A DNA stretch of 30,986 bases from a virus, in the IMG/VR virus record IMGVR_UViG_3300048014_000077, positions 1-30,986 of that record; one strand, 5' to 3'. This document shows positions 1 to 5,825 of the stretch, piece after piece (within the stretch, counting starts at the first letter, position 1; each line of letters opens with the position of its first letter). The position numbers and the translations under genes were made by a program. The notes under the pieces are model-generated. The model was given only the letters and a program-made list of their open reading frames with translations. It ran no database searches and was not told the origin of the DNA.

Positions 1-325
1 AGCAATATGCAACCATTCTATACTACAGACTGCATATTACCAGATTAATTATGCAACCATTCTATATTACAGACTGCATATTACCAGATTAATTCAGTCA
101 AATAAAACATAGGGGCTTAACGCGATGTCGCGAGGCGTCAGCAGAAATAGTCGATGTCTAACTGTTTCGGCTGTTCATCGCCATTTTTTTGCTGCTGATC
201 GCCCACAACTCGCCTCCTGAGCAATATGCAACCATTCTATATTACAGACTGCATATTACCAGATTAATTCAGTCAAATAAAACATAGGGGCTTAACGCGA
301 TGTCGCGAGGCGTCAGCAGAAATAG
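1..325. repeat. Three direct repeat copies with internal inverted repeat
   Basis: A 100-bp sequence at 51-150 recurs without visible change at 226-325, 175 bp away. A shorter copy of its first 44 bases lies at 7-50, directly abutting the second, with one base difference (c for t at 22). The first and third copies share six more upstream bases (1-6 and 220-225). Each of these two also holds an inverted repeat, AATATGCA then TGCATATT, with a 19-nt spacer (4-11/31-38 and 223-230/250-257). A short palindrome CGCGA-TG-TCGCG lies at 121-132 and again at 296-307. The right part of the third copy encodes the last residues of the peptidase gene ending at 269, so the second copy holds a broken C-terminal remnant of that gene. 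It could be a replication or attachment site, a partial gene duplication, or an assembly effect at a contig end. Confidence 0.85.
138..206 (-). CDS. Possible 22-residue ORF (weak)
   Basis: A GTG at 204-206 follows an unusually strong Shine-Dalgarno sequence (AGGAGG at 212-217 on the minus strand, about 5 nt away) and opens a 22-codon frame rich in Gln and Asp that stops at 138, inside the second repeat copy. A TTG one base upstream opens another short frame. The ribosome site is better than for most neighbours, so this may be the start of a gene whose body was cut by the repeat rearrangement. No function can be assigned, and it may be only a remnant. Confidence 0.22.
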   Translation of the reverse strand: MGDQQQKNGDEQPKQLDIDYFC

Positions 326-712
326 AGGAATAGCGGGATTAAGCAATGGACGCCCAACTTGCAGAAACGCTAAAGCGATGGTGCGAGAGCAGATTGAGTG
401 TTTTTTCTGGTGCCACGGCTTATGAAATACAATGCCTAAGATGTTTAGCCAATCATAAGGAGTATCGATCTCGCTTTCTATGGCGTTGACGATGATGCGG
501 GAGACGTAGTGGGCCGTGTCAATTGTGGCGAAGGCTTGGGCTTTGGGTTGGACGTAGTTAAGCGGGCGAAGACGAATACCGCCGTCAGGACGAGCACCCA
601 AATAACCATTTTCCAGAGCAATTTCCACGTGACTATATGCATATCCAGTCCACCAACAGACGATCTGCGACCATATTGTGTTCTCACTAATAAATCTGAG
701 CCTAACACTCAT
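269..712 (-). CDS. Permuted papain-like (NlpC/P60, YiiX-type) cysteine peptidase
   Basis: The 147-residue product has the order expected of circularly permuted NlpC/P60 enzymes of the YiiX/YebB type: a His motif early (YSHVEI, His28 with Glu30) and a catalytic Cys late (ICSRTIA, Cys108), with a YDW motif near 86-88. Family members are amidases or peptidases acting on peptidoglycan peptides or lipid-linked substrates. No signal peptide is seen. The start at 712 is chosen over an in-frame ATG at 775 because it overlaps the stop of the preceding gene as ATGA and leaves that gene intact. The last residues are encoded inside the 226-325 repeat. Following a coiled-coil/membrane gene, it could act as endolysin or virion peptidase. 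Fold assignment is fairly sure; the lysis role is inferred. Confidence 0.72.
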   Translation of the reverse strand: MSVRLRFISENTIWSQIVCWWTGYAYSHVEIALENGYLGARPDGGIRLRPLNYVQPKAQAFATIDTAHYVSRIIVNAIESEIDTPYDWLNILGIVFHKPWHQKKHSICSRTIALAFLQVGRPLLNPAIPLFLLTPRDIALSPYVLFD

Positions 713-927
713 TTTAGATACACCGCAGTGATGAAATAGAGCACGATGAGTACGGCTGACAGGCCAGCAAGCCACGCTAGAAACTTCATTTCAAGCTCAA
801 GATCGCTAATGCGCTTGTCTCGGACTTCGTTGTCCAGCGCGTAGAGCGAGTCGCGGGCAGCGCTATGGCGAGCGAAAGAGCTGGGCTCAGTCTCGAAAGT
901 AGTATCGCTTGAGCTTTGACAGTTCAT
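709..927 (-). CDS. Coiled-coil plus C-terminal membrane protein (XhlA/holin-like)
   Basis: A 72-residue protein with a charged, helical N-terminal half (around the segment DNEVRDKRISDLELEMKF) followed by one strong membrane segment (about residues 50-70, ending TAVYLK). This layout is that of XhlA-type holin accessory proteins and small phage membrane proteins. It sits directly before the papain-like peptidase with an ATGA overlap, which makes a holin and lysin pair plausible but unproven. The start at 927 is the nearest ATG that keeps the whole coiled coil. It overlaps the upstream zinc-ribbon gene by 41 bases, and a weak AGAAG lies close upstream. A longer reading from 1092 would run through the upstream gene out of frame and is rejected. 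Confidence 0.6.
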   Translation of the reverse strand: MNCQSSSDTTFETEPSSFARHSAARDSLYALDNEVRDKRISDLELEMKFLAWLAGLSAVLIVLYFITAVYLK

Positions 928-1114
928 GATCTTCTGCGTGCCTGAGCCGTGTTTCGAGATCGTAGGGTAGCCAGCGCCCGCGTCCGCACCATATCCAGTA
1001 GATTGCTTTACCACAGTTTTTACAGACCGCCTTATTGCGATCCTCGAAGCGATCCAACTCAATGGGTTGCTCTTCACCTGGTAACTCCACACAATTGCCC
1101 CAGTTGAGTGTCAT
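887..1114 (-). CDS. Zinc-ribbon-like small protein
   Basis: Up to 75 residues with a CKNCGK motif, a tryptophan/arginine stretch (IYWIWCGRGRWLPYD), and a later RHAEDH histidine pair. This CxxC...W...P...H arrangement is common in short phage and bacterial proteins predicted to bind one zinc ion. It resembles the protein at 2282-2473 (CSQCRRRIKW...KYVPM...HKC), so the two are probably related. The start is uncertain. ATG at 1114 overlaps the upstream gene by 41 bases and lacks a ribosome site. A TTG at 1057 follows AGGTGAAGAG, formed by the stop of the upstream gene, and would give about 56 residues with the zinc motif intact. Function unknown; nucleic-acid or protein binding is the usual guess. 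Confidence 0.62.
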   Translation of the reverse strand: MTLNWGNCVELPGEEQPIELDRFEDRNKAVCKNCGKAIYWIWCGRGRWLPYDLETRLRHAEDHELSKLKRYYFRD

Positions 1115-1469
1115 GCATAATACCAATGCGCCATGCTTGGATAGTATCAGTCGGCACGAGCGAGTCGTATTTTATCGGAATACCAGCGAACAAGAGTTCC
1201 CAGTGCTCCATTTCCTCGTCTGTTTTCGGCTTACGTTGCGGAAATTGATAAGGTCCCGTGAATGAAACTGAGTCAAATAGATCATAAATAGCGTTCCACG
1301 CCTCTTTGCCGGCGCGAAACTCGTGCGGCAGGATTTTTCCATCCTTTGTTGCATTCAGAAGTCCAAAAAGCGCCTGAAGAGACAAAATATTGTCAGTACC
1401 GGTGTCCACAACACCGTTAGATGTGGGCTGTGCGCCCCCATCAAGCTTGAGCGTGACGGGCGCTATCAT
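1074..1469 (-). CDS. Unknown protein, 131 residues
   Basis: I do not recognise this protein. It is soluble-looking, with mixed hydrophobic and acidic stretches, several Trp, and no Cys pair or membrane segment. The segment NGVVDTGTDNILSLQALFG near residues 18-36 and the acidic KTDEEMEHWE near 80-90 stand out. It belongs to the leftward operon: its start ATG at 1469 overlaps the stop of the upstream gene as ATGA, which fixes the start by translational coupling. Its own stop overlaps the zinc-ribbon gene downstream. Reality of the gene rests on length, tight packing and lack of competing frames. Confidence 0.6.
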   Translation of the reverse strand: MIAPVTLKLDGGAQPTSNGVVDTGTDNILSLQALFGLLNATKDGKILPHEFRAGKEAWNAIYDLFDSVSFTGPYQFPQRKPKTDEEMEHWELLFAGIPIKYDSLVPTDTIQAWRIGIMHDTQLGQLCGVTR

Positions 1470-1714
1470 TTTTGAAGCACTCTAGCACTTTGCACCTTGT
1501 CGATCAGCGCTTGAGGCATGTTTTTATACTCCTTCTCGAAGTATTGGTTAGCGTCCGAGCCTATCAGCTTATTTTGCCGAATCAATTCGTGCAGCCATTG
1601 GGCGCGAAACAGGTTGAATTTGCTGATCGCCGGTTGTCTGGTACCGAGAACGGCTAGTTTCTTCAGGTCTTTCAGCACGTTTTGTGCGGTGTTTTGGTCA
1701 AGCATCGTTGTCAT
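1466..1714 (-). CDS. Unknown small helical protein, 82 residues
   Basis: A mostly helical, basic protein (LKDLKKLAVLG, then FNLFRAQWLHELIRQNKLIG, then YFEKEYKNMPQALIDKVQ) without recognised domain. The start ATG at 1714 lies directly next to the stop TAG of the upstream 56-codon gene, with GAGGA about 9 nt upstream as ribosome site. The end overlaps the next gene as ATGA. The helical, Lys-rich nature fits a small DNA- or protein-binding early phage product, but that is a guess. Confidence 0.6.
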   Translation of the reverse strand: MTTMLDQNTAQNVLKDLKKLAVLGTRQPAISKFNLFRAQWLHELIRQNKLIGSDANQYFEKEYKNMPQALIDKVQSARVLQK

Positions 1715-1885
1715 CTAGCAATCCTCATCAATATCAGAAATGTCGATGTTGCCCTCAAGAAACTCGCGAACGATTTGCATCAAGCGAGCCTCATTTAGCA
1801 CGTGTTGCAAAGGTTCGCGCAACTCAGGTTGGACAGTGGGGATGAGTGCCAACACGGCGTTATAGCAATCGGTACTATTTGTCAT
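1715..1885 (-). CDS. Unknown acidic microprotein, 56 residues
   Basis: This short gene fills a gap between two others. ATG at 1885 overlaps the upstream stop by 11 bases (ATGACAAATAG), and its TAG at 1715 is followed at once by the next ATG. The product begins MTNSTDCYNAVLALIPTVQP and ends in a strongly acidic stretch (NIDISDIDEDC), with a likely amphipathic helix between. No family is recognised. Support comes from packing at both ends and from a complete frame with no spare sequence. Confidence 0.6.
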   Translation of the reverse strand: MTNSTDCYNAVLALIPTVQPELREPLQHVLNEARLMQIVREFLEGNIDISDIDEDC

Positions 1886-2093
1886 TTTCGTAGGCTCGCT
1901 TAAGGTTGATCAGACTCTCGTACTTCTCAAGCTCATCACAGGGCGGCGTCCAAGCTTCTGTACCAACGGTAGCCACTTCAAGGCAGCCACCTTTGACCTT
2001 AATGCCGACATTTTCCGCCAGCCACAACAGCGCTTCCGCTGCTTCCTGCCGCAACGACTCTGTTCTCCTGGTCAACACAATTTCCTCAGTCAT
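1875..2093 (-). CDS. Unknown small protein, 72 residues
   Basis: A helical N-terminal half (TESLRQEAAEALLWLAENVG) is followed by a glycine turn and a short Cys-containing segment (KVKGGCLEVATVG, then WTPPCDELEKYESL). Two cysteines are present but not as CxxC. The ribosome site AGGGAA lies upstream of ATG 2093. The gene overlaps the next small gene by 11 bases. Unknown function within the leftward operon. Confidence 0.58.
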   Translation of the reverse strand: MTEEIVLTRRTESLRQEAAEALLWLAENVGIKVKGGCLEVATVGTEAWTPPCDELEKYESLINLKRAYENDK

Positions 2094-2126
2094 TTTTCAT
2101 TCCCTGTTTGGTTCTTTCTTCGGCTT

Positions 2127-2285
2127 CTAGTTTTGCTGATTGCAATAGCCAGTCACTTGATATTTGTTCTGCGGCTCAGCTCTGATCCCAACAATCAACA
2201 CTCGCGCAGAAGGCTGTTCGCAGACTACACAGGGTCTCTCTAGTTTCCTAAGCGCCGCTTCCTTAACCTGTTCGTTAGTGCTCAT
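2127..2285 (-). CDS. CxxC microprotein, 52 residues
   Basis: A frame of 52 codons from ATG 2285, whose first bases overlap the stop of the upstream zinc-ribbon gene as ATGA and which has a good ribosome site (GAAGGA). The product has a basic helical start (STNEQVKEAALRKLERP), then CVVC, and a lone Cys near the end (GYCNQQN), so a metal-binding knuckle is possible. It leaves only 33 bases to the next gene. No family recognised. The gene falls below the usual length cut but is well supported by spacing and start signals. Confidence 0.62.
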   Translation of the reverse strand: MSTNEQVKEAALRKLERPCVVCEQPSARVLIVGIRAEPQNKYQVTGYCNQQN

Positions 2286-2473
2286 ATGTATCCTTCTCGG
2301 TGCTTGGGGGGTCTGCCGTAGTCTGCTTGGTTACATTTGTGCGGCAATTTCGATCCAGGAACCATCGGAACGTACTTACCGGTCTCTGGATCAGGAGCCC
2401 ATTTGATCCGGCGGCGGCATTGGCTGCACACGGAATACCGCGAGCCTTTGCCACGATTGTCACTATCAGTCAT
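2282..2473 (-). CDS. Zinc-ribbon-like small protein, likely leaderless
   Basis: A 63-residue protein with CSQCRRRIKW, a GKYVPM segment and a closing HKC, the same pattern as the gene at 887-1114. It likely binds one zinc ion. It heads a transcription unit: a promoter candidate lies just upstream, with its -10 hexamer only 8 nt from ATG 2473, and no Shine-Dalgarno sequence is visible. The mRNA may therefore start at or next to the ATG. It ends with an ATGA overlap into the next gene. Function unknown. Confidence 0.66.
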   Translation of the reverse strand: MTDSDNRGKGSRYSVCSQCRRRIKWAPDPETGKYVPMVPGSKLPHKCNQADYGRPPKHREGYI

Positions 2474-2481
2474 CGACAGTA

Positions 2482-2510
2482 ATTAAAGCCGAAAGTGTCT
2501 ATGACATCAA
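2482..2510 (-). promoter_or_regulatory. Promoter candidate for the 2473-269 operon
   Basis: On the minus strand TTGATG (2505-2510) and TTTAAT (2482-2487) are separated by exactly 17 nt; they match 4/6 and 5/6 of the sigma-70 consensus. The -10 box ends 8 nt before ATG 2473, which predicts a leaderless or nearly leaderless transcript. Confidence 0.5.
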
Positions 2511-2544
2511 TACGCACTACTGGATATGGTTTGTCTATAGCGGT

Positions 2545-3693
2545 CTAAGCCTCCGTAACTGGCGCGCCGCCAGTCTTGTGGTAAATATGGCTGATAAGCG
2601 CCATGTCGCGTACTTTGATCAGCTCTGGTCGCTTCTCGCGCAGCCGATATAGCCGTTTGCGCAGCGCCTGCTGATTCTCTTTGAGCCAAACGTCGAACTT
2701 TTGATCGCCCGCGACCTTCACCGGGTCGAGCGGCACAAGCGGCACTACATTGCCTGCTGCATAACTCGGACGGGTAGTGGAACTTTGGGATGTCAATCCC
2801 CCATCGGACAATTCGGGCTGCTGCATAATCACTTTTCCTCCGAAAATCTTGTGTGCCATCTCAACTTCTGTCTTCCTGTCCAAAGCATCATTTTTCAACC
2901 CGCGCCAGTCTGGTAAAATCGCAGGCGCCGAACAACCTGCTGGCGGATTGTCCGTAACCATACCGGTGCCAAAAGCAGTTTGTTTGGCTTTTTTAATTTC
3001 TAACGCCTCTTTTTTTTCGCAGCCCTTAGAACCAACAACCCCCATACCCCTGTTCGGCGTTATTACGGTTCCCACCCTTGGGAACTCGTTTGAATCCCAC
3101 TCGGCTCGATGCCTGGCAACCGTTTTATGGTCACAACCGCTTTCTCTTGCTAACGCTTTGACACCAACCGGCCTGCTTTGTTCTTCAAGCCTTCTCTTGG
3201 CAGCAGCTATCTTTAGACTAGCTCCATTCCAACTCTTGAGATTGCCATACCAAAAGGATTCAAGGTTCTGATCTGGTACTTCTGTAAGCCGTTCGATTAG
3301 TTCATCCGACATTGGCTTCCAGCCAGCAGGTTTCCAGTGCACCGCACGATATAGCGCGCCTTCCCAGCACTTCCTTTCAAACGCACTACGGGCAGTGCGG
3401 CGGTCGAAAAACCATTCAGTCAACAACTCAAGTCGTTCGTCTTCTCTGCCATAACCGTAGCCGGACTGAAATAGATAGAAGCCCACCGCGTATATGCATC
3501 TGTCACGTTCACCGCGTCGAATGAACGGCTGCCGATAGCGCAATTCGCCTTCTCGGAACAACGCATCGCGATCCTCTTGCGACATGCGATATCGTTTCGG
3601 CAATCGCGAGATATCTGCTTGATGGGCTTGCGGAATCTGATGAGCTGGATTATTATTCATTCGGGTTGGCACCCATTTTGGTTTGAAGATCAC
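2545..3693 (-). CDS. HTH-containing early protein, possible replication initiator or regulator
   Basis: The 382-residue protein has a central helix-turn-helix, GVKALARESGCDHKTVARHRAEW at about 177-199 (given in part: ALARESGCDHKTVARHR), of the type found in replication initiators and regulators. Before it is an aromatic, charged region (CIYAVGFYLFQSGYGYGRED to about residue 120), and after it a disordered linker and a basic helical end (KENQQALRKRLYRLREKRPELIK). It is the first gene of the leftward arm, the usual place for a phage replication or control protein; no ATPase or primase motif is seen. The start is unsure: GTG 3693 follows a hairpin, while ATG 3660 (MNNNPAH...) has no ribosome site. 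Replication versus regulation cannot be separated from sequence alone. Confidence 0.62.
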   Translation of the reverse strand: MIFKPKWVPTRMNNNPAHQIPQAHQADISRLPKRYRMSQEDRDALFREGELRYRQPFIRRGERDRCIYAVGFYLFQSGYGYGREDERLELLTEWFFDRRTARSAFERKCWEGALYRAVHWKPAGWKPMSDELIERLTEVPDQNLESFWYGNLKSWNGASLKIAAAKRRLEEQSRPVGVKALARESGCDHKTVARHRAEWDSNEFPRVGTVITPNRGMGVVGSKGCEKKEALEIKKAKQTAFGTGMVTDNPPAGCSAPAILPDWRGLKNDALDRKTEVEMAHKIFGGKVIMQQPELSDGGLTSQSSTTRPSYAAGNVVPLVPLDPVKVAGDQKFDVWLKENQQALRKRLYRLREKRPELIKVRDMALISHIYHKTGGAPVTEA

Positions 3694-3695
3694 GC

Positions 3696-3725
3696 AACAG
3701 CCGCACTCTTAGGGGTGCGGTTGTT
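3696..3725. promoter_or_regulatory. Hairpin in the leader of the 382-residue HTH gene
   Basis: Arms at 3696-3706 and 3715-3725 flank an 8-nt loop and pair over 11 positions. One is a G-U wobble in plus-strand RNA and an A-C mismatch in minus-strand RNA. On the minus strand it lies 2 nt before GTG 3693. It may control translation of the HTH gene, act as a terminator for plus-strand RNA, or be part of an operator. Confidence 0.5.
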
Positions 3726-3744
3726 CTTATGTACGATCTCCTTT

Positions 3745-3773
3745 AACTTACTGCGCAGATAGAAGAAGGTCAA
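3745..3773 (-). promoter_or_regulatory. Leftward promoter candidate
   Basis: On the minus strand TTGACC (3768-3773), a 17-nt spacer and TAAGTT (3745-3750). The -35 is strong (5/6), the -10 weak (3/6). It points at the HTH gene. AAAGGAG directly after the -10 would fall at or before the predicted transcript start, so it would not serve as ribosome site if this promoter is used. Confidence 0.42.
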
Positions 3774-3781
3774 TACCCCTC

Positions 3782-3794
3782 TATCTAGTAGATA
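3782..3794. promoter_or_regulatory. 13-bp palindromic operator candidate
   Basis: TATCTAGTAGATA is a perfect palindrome about a central G. It lies between the -35 boxes of the two divergent promoter candidates, followed at once by ATGCAT (3794-3799). The position is ideal for a repressor that controls both arms. Which protein binds it is unknown; the tandem-HTH product at 4246-4545 or the HTH protein at 2545-3693 are candidates. Confidence 0.4.
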
Positions 3795-3808
3795 TGCATG
3801 TAGTAGGC

Positions 3809-3837
3809 TAGGCACCGCATGGGGTGTGATTTATACT
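3809..3837 (+). promoter_or_regulatory. Rightward promoter candidate
   Basis: TAGGCA (3809-3814), 17-nt spacer and TATACT (3832-3837), matching 4/6 and 5/6 of the sigma-70 consensus. The predicted start near 3844 leaves a leader of about 20 nt before ATG 3866, which fits a normal mRNA for the nuclease-terminase operon. Confidence 0.5.
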
Positions 3838-3865
3838 TGCGTGACATACATCGTGGGTAGTTTTG

Positions 3866-4249
3866 ATGGTCAACTCATGCAGAAAAGGAAAAGACGCTGA
3901 AAATGAAGTGTGCCGAATCTTATCTGAAAAACTGGATGACAAATTCACCCGCAATCGGATCGGCGTATCGGTCTGCGACGTAATAACGCCCGACTGGTTC
4001 TTATTCGCAATTGAATGCAAGAACACCAAGACCGTCCGGCTCGTTCACCTCTTTGGCAAGCCGACCAAACTGCTGCAAGACTTCTGGAAGCAAGCAAGCA
4101 GCCAGGCTGACGTTTTGAACAAATACCCACTCCTTATAGTGAAATCCGAGGGGGTGTTTATGTGTACCACGGATGGCGAGCAATGGCAGAAGCTAGAGCG
4201 CTTTTGCGACATCTACAAAGCGCAGAATCCCAAAAGGTTTCCGGCATGA
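3866..4249 (+). CDS. PD-(D/E)XK nuclease, Holliday-junction-resolvase-like
   Basis: The 127-residue protein shows the PD-(D/E)XK core: an early helix with Glu (GKDAENEV, Glu12), then TPDW (Asp43) and, seven residues later, the E-x-K triad IECKN (Glu50, Lys52), followed by a helical QASSQADVLNKYPLLIVKSEG region like the later core strand of VRR-NUC and Hjc-type enzymes. Such phage nucleases resolve branched DNA before packaging or process recombination intermediates; its place two genes before terminase fits that. It is the first gene of the rightward operon. ATG 3866 is chosen over TTG 3863; the ribosome site is weak (GGGTAG). A restriction-type role is less likely in this context. Confidence 0.72.
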   Translation: MVNSCRKGKDAENEVCRILSEKLDDKFTRNRIGVSVCDVITPDWFLFAIECKNTKTVRLVHLFGKPTKLLQDFWKQASSQADVLNKYPLLIVKSEGVFMCTTDGEQWQKLERFCDIYKAQNPKRFPA

Positions 4250-4545
4250 GGTTGATAGAAAAGGAAGTCGCCGTCATAAGGAAGCTGATTGCTCTTGGTG
4301 TTAAGCTCTCGCGCGTTGCCGAAATCTTCGACATAAGCGAAAGGCACGCACGAGCGATCAAGTCGGGGCAATGCTGGGGCGGCGAGCCGATGCAGCGCCG
4401 CTACATGCCATTGAGCACAGTGCAAGAAATACGCCAAGCCCTTGCCGCTGGCAGCCGCCAGGTTGACATTGCCGCGCAATTCAACGTAAGCCAAGCGCAA
4501 ATAAGCCGCATCAAAACTAACGCCTGCTGGGGGAAGTATAAATGA
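4246..4545 (+). CDS. Tandem helix-turn-helix protein
   Basis: The 99-residue protein consists of two similar units. The first runs VIRKLIALGVKLSRVAEIFD to AIKSGQCWG, the second VQEIRQALAAGSRQVDIAAQ to RIKTNACWG. Both hold a helix-turn-helix of the resolvase/homing-endonuclease-linked type and end in a shared K-x-x-x-CW motif. The start at 4246 is fixed by an ATGA overlap with the nuclease stop; a longer reading from 4162 would lie inside the nuclease gene. A DNA-binding role is secure in kind; it may be a regulator of this operon, bind the palindrome upstream, or act in packaging-site recognition. The duplicated CW motif is unusual. Confidence 0.7.
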   Translation: MRLIEKEVAVIRKLIALGVKLSRVAEIFDISERHARAIKSGQCWGGEPMQRRYMPLSTVQEIRQALAAGSRQVDIAAQFNVSQAQISRIKTNACWGKYK

Positions 4546-5339
4546 GCGACAAAGAAGATCTGATGAAACCCGAGTCACGCCAAGAGTACGAAGCCGATCG
4601 CGACAGGTACTATCGCAATGTGGGCTCGCCAAAAACGCCAGGTATTAGCGCTGACGACCTGCGCATCGCTGATGCGCACTTACCGCCGTTGGAACAGCGC
4701 CTGAAGCATGCTGAACGACTAGAGAAGGGATTCACTAAGACATCCCGCTCTGGTGCCTTTACAGACAAGCCGAATGCCTCTGCTGCGATATTTCCCAACG
4801 GACTCAAATTCGCTTCTGATTTTGTGGATGAGCACACACCGAAGGGTTGGAAACCGCCTGCGCCCATGAAGCCTAGACCAACCCAAGAAAAACCAACCGG
4901 AAACGCGCCCAAACCTAAAGCAATCCTGGACCGTTGCCCAAGTTGCATGGCGCCTGTAGACCCTAAAGCCTATTCTCTTGGCATGATCATCGCTGATGAC
5001 CCTGATTCATTAAAGCTACATGCTCAAGGACTAACCTTTGGCGACATCGTGCTCTACTGCCTCTGTATTCCATGCTATGAAAAAGCGAAAGAGTTGGCGG
5101 AAGAAGCCTACCCGCTCGTGCTAGTCGAGGGCGGTGAGCTTGTCCCCGAAGAAGAGGTTGCATTCGCAGTAAAATACAATAGGCCTGTTTTTGTTCACAC
5201 CGGCGCTGAGCGCACCGCCGCGCAGTTACGAATGCGCGAGAACGCAGAGCGTGTATGTCAGAACATCTGGAGATATCTAGAGCAAGAAAACCAGAAGCCT
5301 GACAGTCCCGTGTTTCTCAGACACAGGAAGGGAAGTTAA
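4542..5339 (+). CDS. Unknown protein with central cysteine motifs, 265 residues
   Basis: Residues 1-70 are charged and helical, about 100-125 form a Pro/Lys-rich linker, and then come CPSCMAP (near 132) and CLCIPCYEKAKELAEEAYP (near 173), two Cys clusters about 40 residues apart that could bind one zinc ion. The C-terminal part is acidic then basic (AERTAAQLRMRENAERVCQNIW). It overlaps the upstream gene as ATGA and has a good ribosome site (GGGGGAAG). No family recognised. Its place before the terminase genes suggests a role in DNA handling, which is inference only. Confidence 0.62.
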   Translation: MSDKEDLMKPESRQEYEADRDRYYRNVGSPKTPGISADDLRIADAHLPPLEQRLKHAERLEKGFTKTSRSGAFTDKPNASAAIFPNGLKFASDFVDEHTPKGWKPPAPMKPRPTQEKPTGNAPKPKAILDRCPSCMAPVDPKAYSLGMIIADDPDSLKLHAQGLTFGDIVLYCLCIPCYEKAKELAEEAYPLVLVEGGELVPEEEVAFAVKYNRPVFVHTGAERTAAQLRMRENAERVCQNIWRYLEQENQKPDSPVFLRHRKGS

Positions 5340-5822
5340 ATGAGAGACGACACCCGCGCCGAGGTTGTGCACGTAAGCGCCGAGGCGGTCACGCCGCCCA
5401 CGGCGGAATGGTGTGTGCAAGTGCTTGAAAATTGCGGGGGCAGTCTCTCTAAATGGCGCGATTCCTACCCCGCCAATCTCGCGCTAAACCTCGACGACGA
5501 GCAGCTTATCACCCGCACCGAGCAATGGCTGGCCAGCCTTGAGGATAAATCGCTGCTTCGTCGCTGGAACCAAGCAATCAAGCATAATCAGATTGTCCGG
5601 CTCAAACTACTGCAAAACAAAGCGCTCAAACGCATCGAATCACTCGTATCGCCCGACAACCCGGACTGGTACAAAGTCGCAAAGGAAGCGACAGCATTCA
5701 AAATGATCCTTGCGGACCTTTTAGCTGGGCAGACTTTTCAAGCAAAACAAAAACTCGTGCTTGTCGAAGAAAATAATAGCGATGACGATCCAGACTTAGA
5801 TGAGATTATGGCTGGTGCCTAA
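5340..5822 (+). CDS. terS: Candidate terminase small subunit
   Basis: The 160-residue protein lies directly before the large terminase, the standard place for the small subunit that recognises viral DNA and regulates packaging. It is helical, with an N-terminal region (WCVQVLENCGGSLSKWRDSY) that could be a winged or simple HTH, a central helix pair (LRRWNQAIKHNQIVRLKLLQ to NPDWYKVAKEATAFKMILAD) of the kind that forms the oligomerisation core, and an acidic tail (ENNSDDDPDLDEIM). Start ATG follows the previous stop at once, with AGGAAGGGAAG as ribosome site. Assignment rests mostly on position, size and helix pattern, not on a clear motif. Confidence 0.55.
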   Translation: MRDDTRAEVVHVSAEAVTPPTAEWCVQVLENCGGSLSKWRDSYPANLALNLDDEQLITRTEQWLASLEDKSLLRRWNQAIKHNQIVRLKLLQNKALKRIESLVSPDNPDWYKVAKEATAFKMILADLLAGQTFQAKQKLVLVEENNSDDDPDLDEIMAGA

Positions 5823-5825
5823 GAG

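Noticed and set aside
1-325. CRISPR array
   Set aside because: Repeats are 44 to 100 bp, unevenly spaced and coding in part; there are no regular short repeats with unique spacers.
709-1092. 127-residue version of the coiled-coil membrane protein
   Set aside because: Residues before 927 are out-of-frame translation of the zinc-ribbon gene and look random.
2777-3271. 164-codon plus-strand ORF
   Set aside because: Shadow of the HTH gene, which has a recognisable helix-turn-helix and fits the operon direction.
4162-4245. N-terminal extension of the tandem-HTH gene
   Set aside because: It would lie inside the nuclease gene; the ATGA start at 4246 is standard for this genome.
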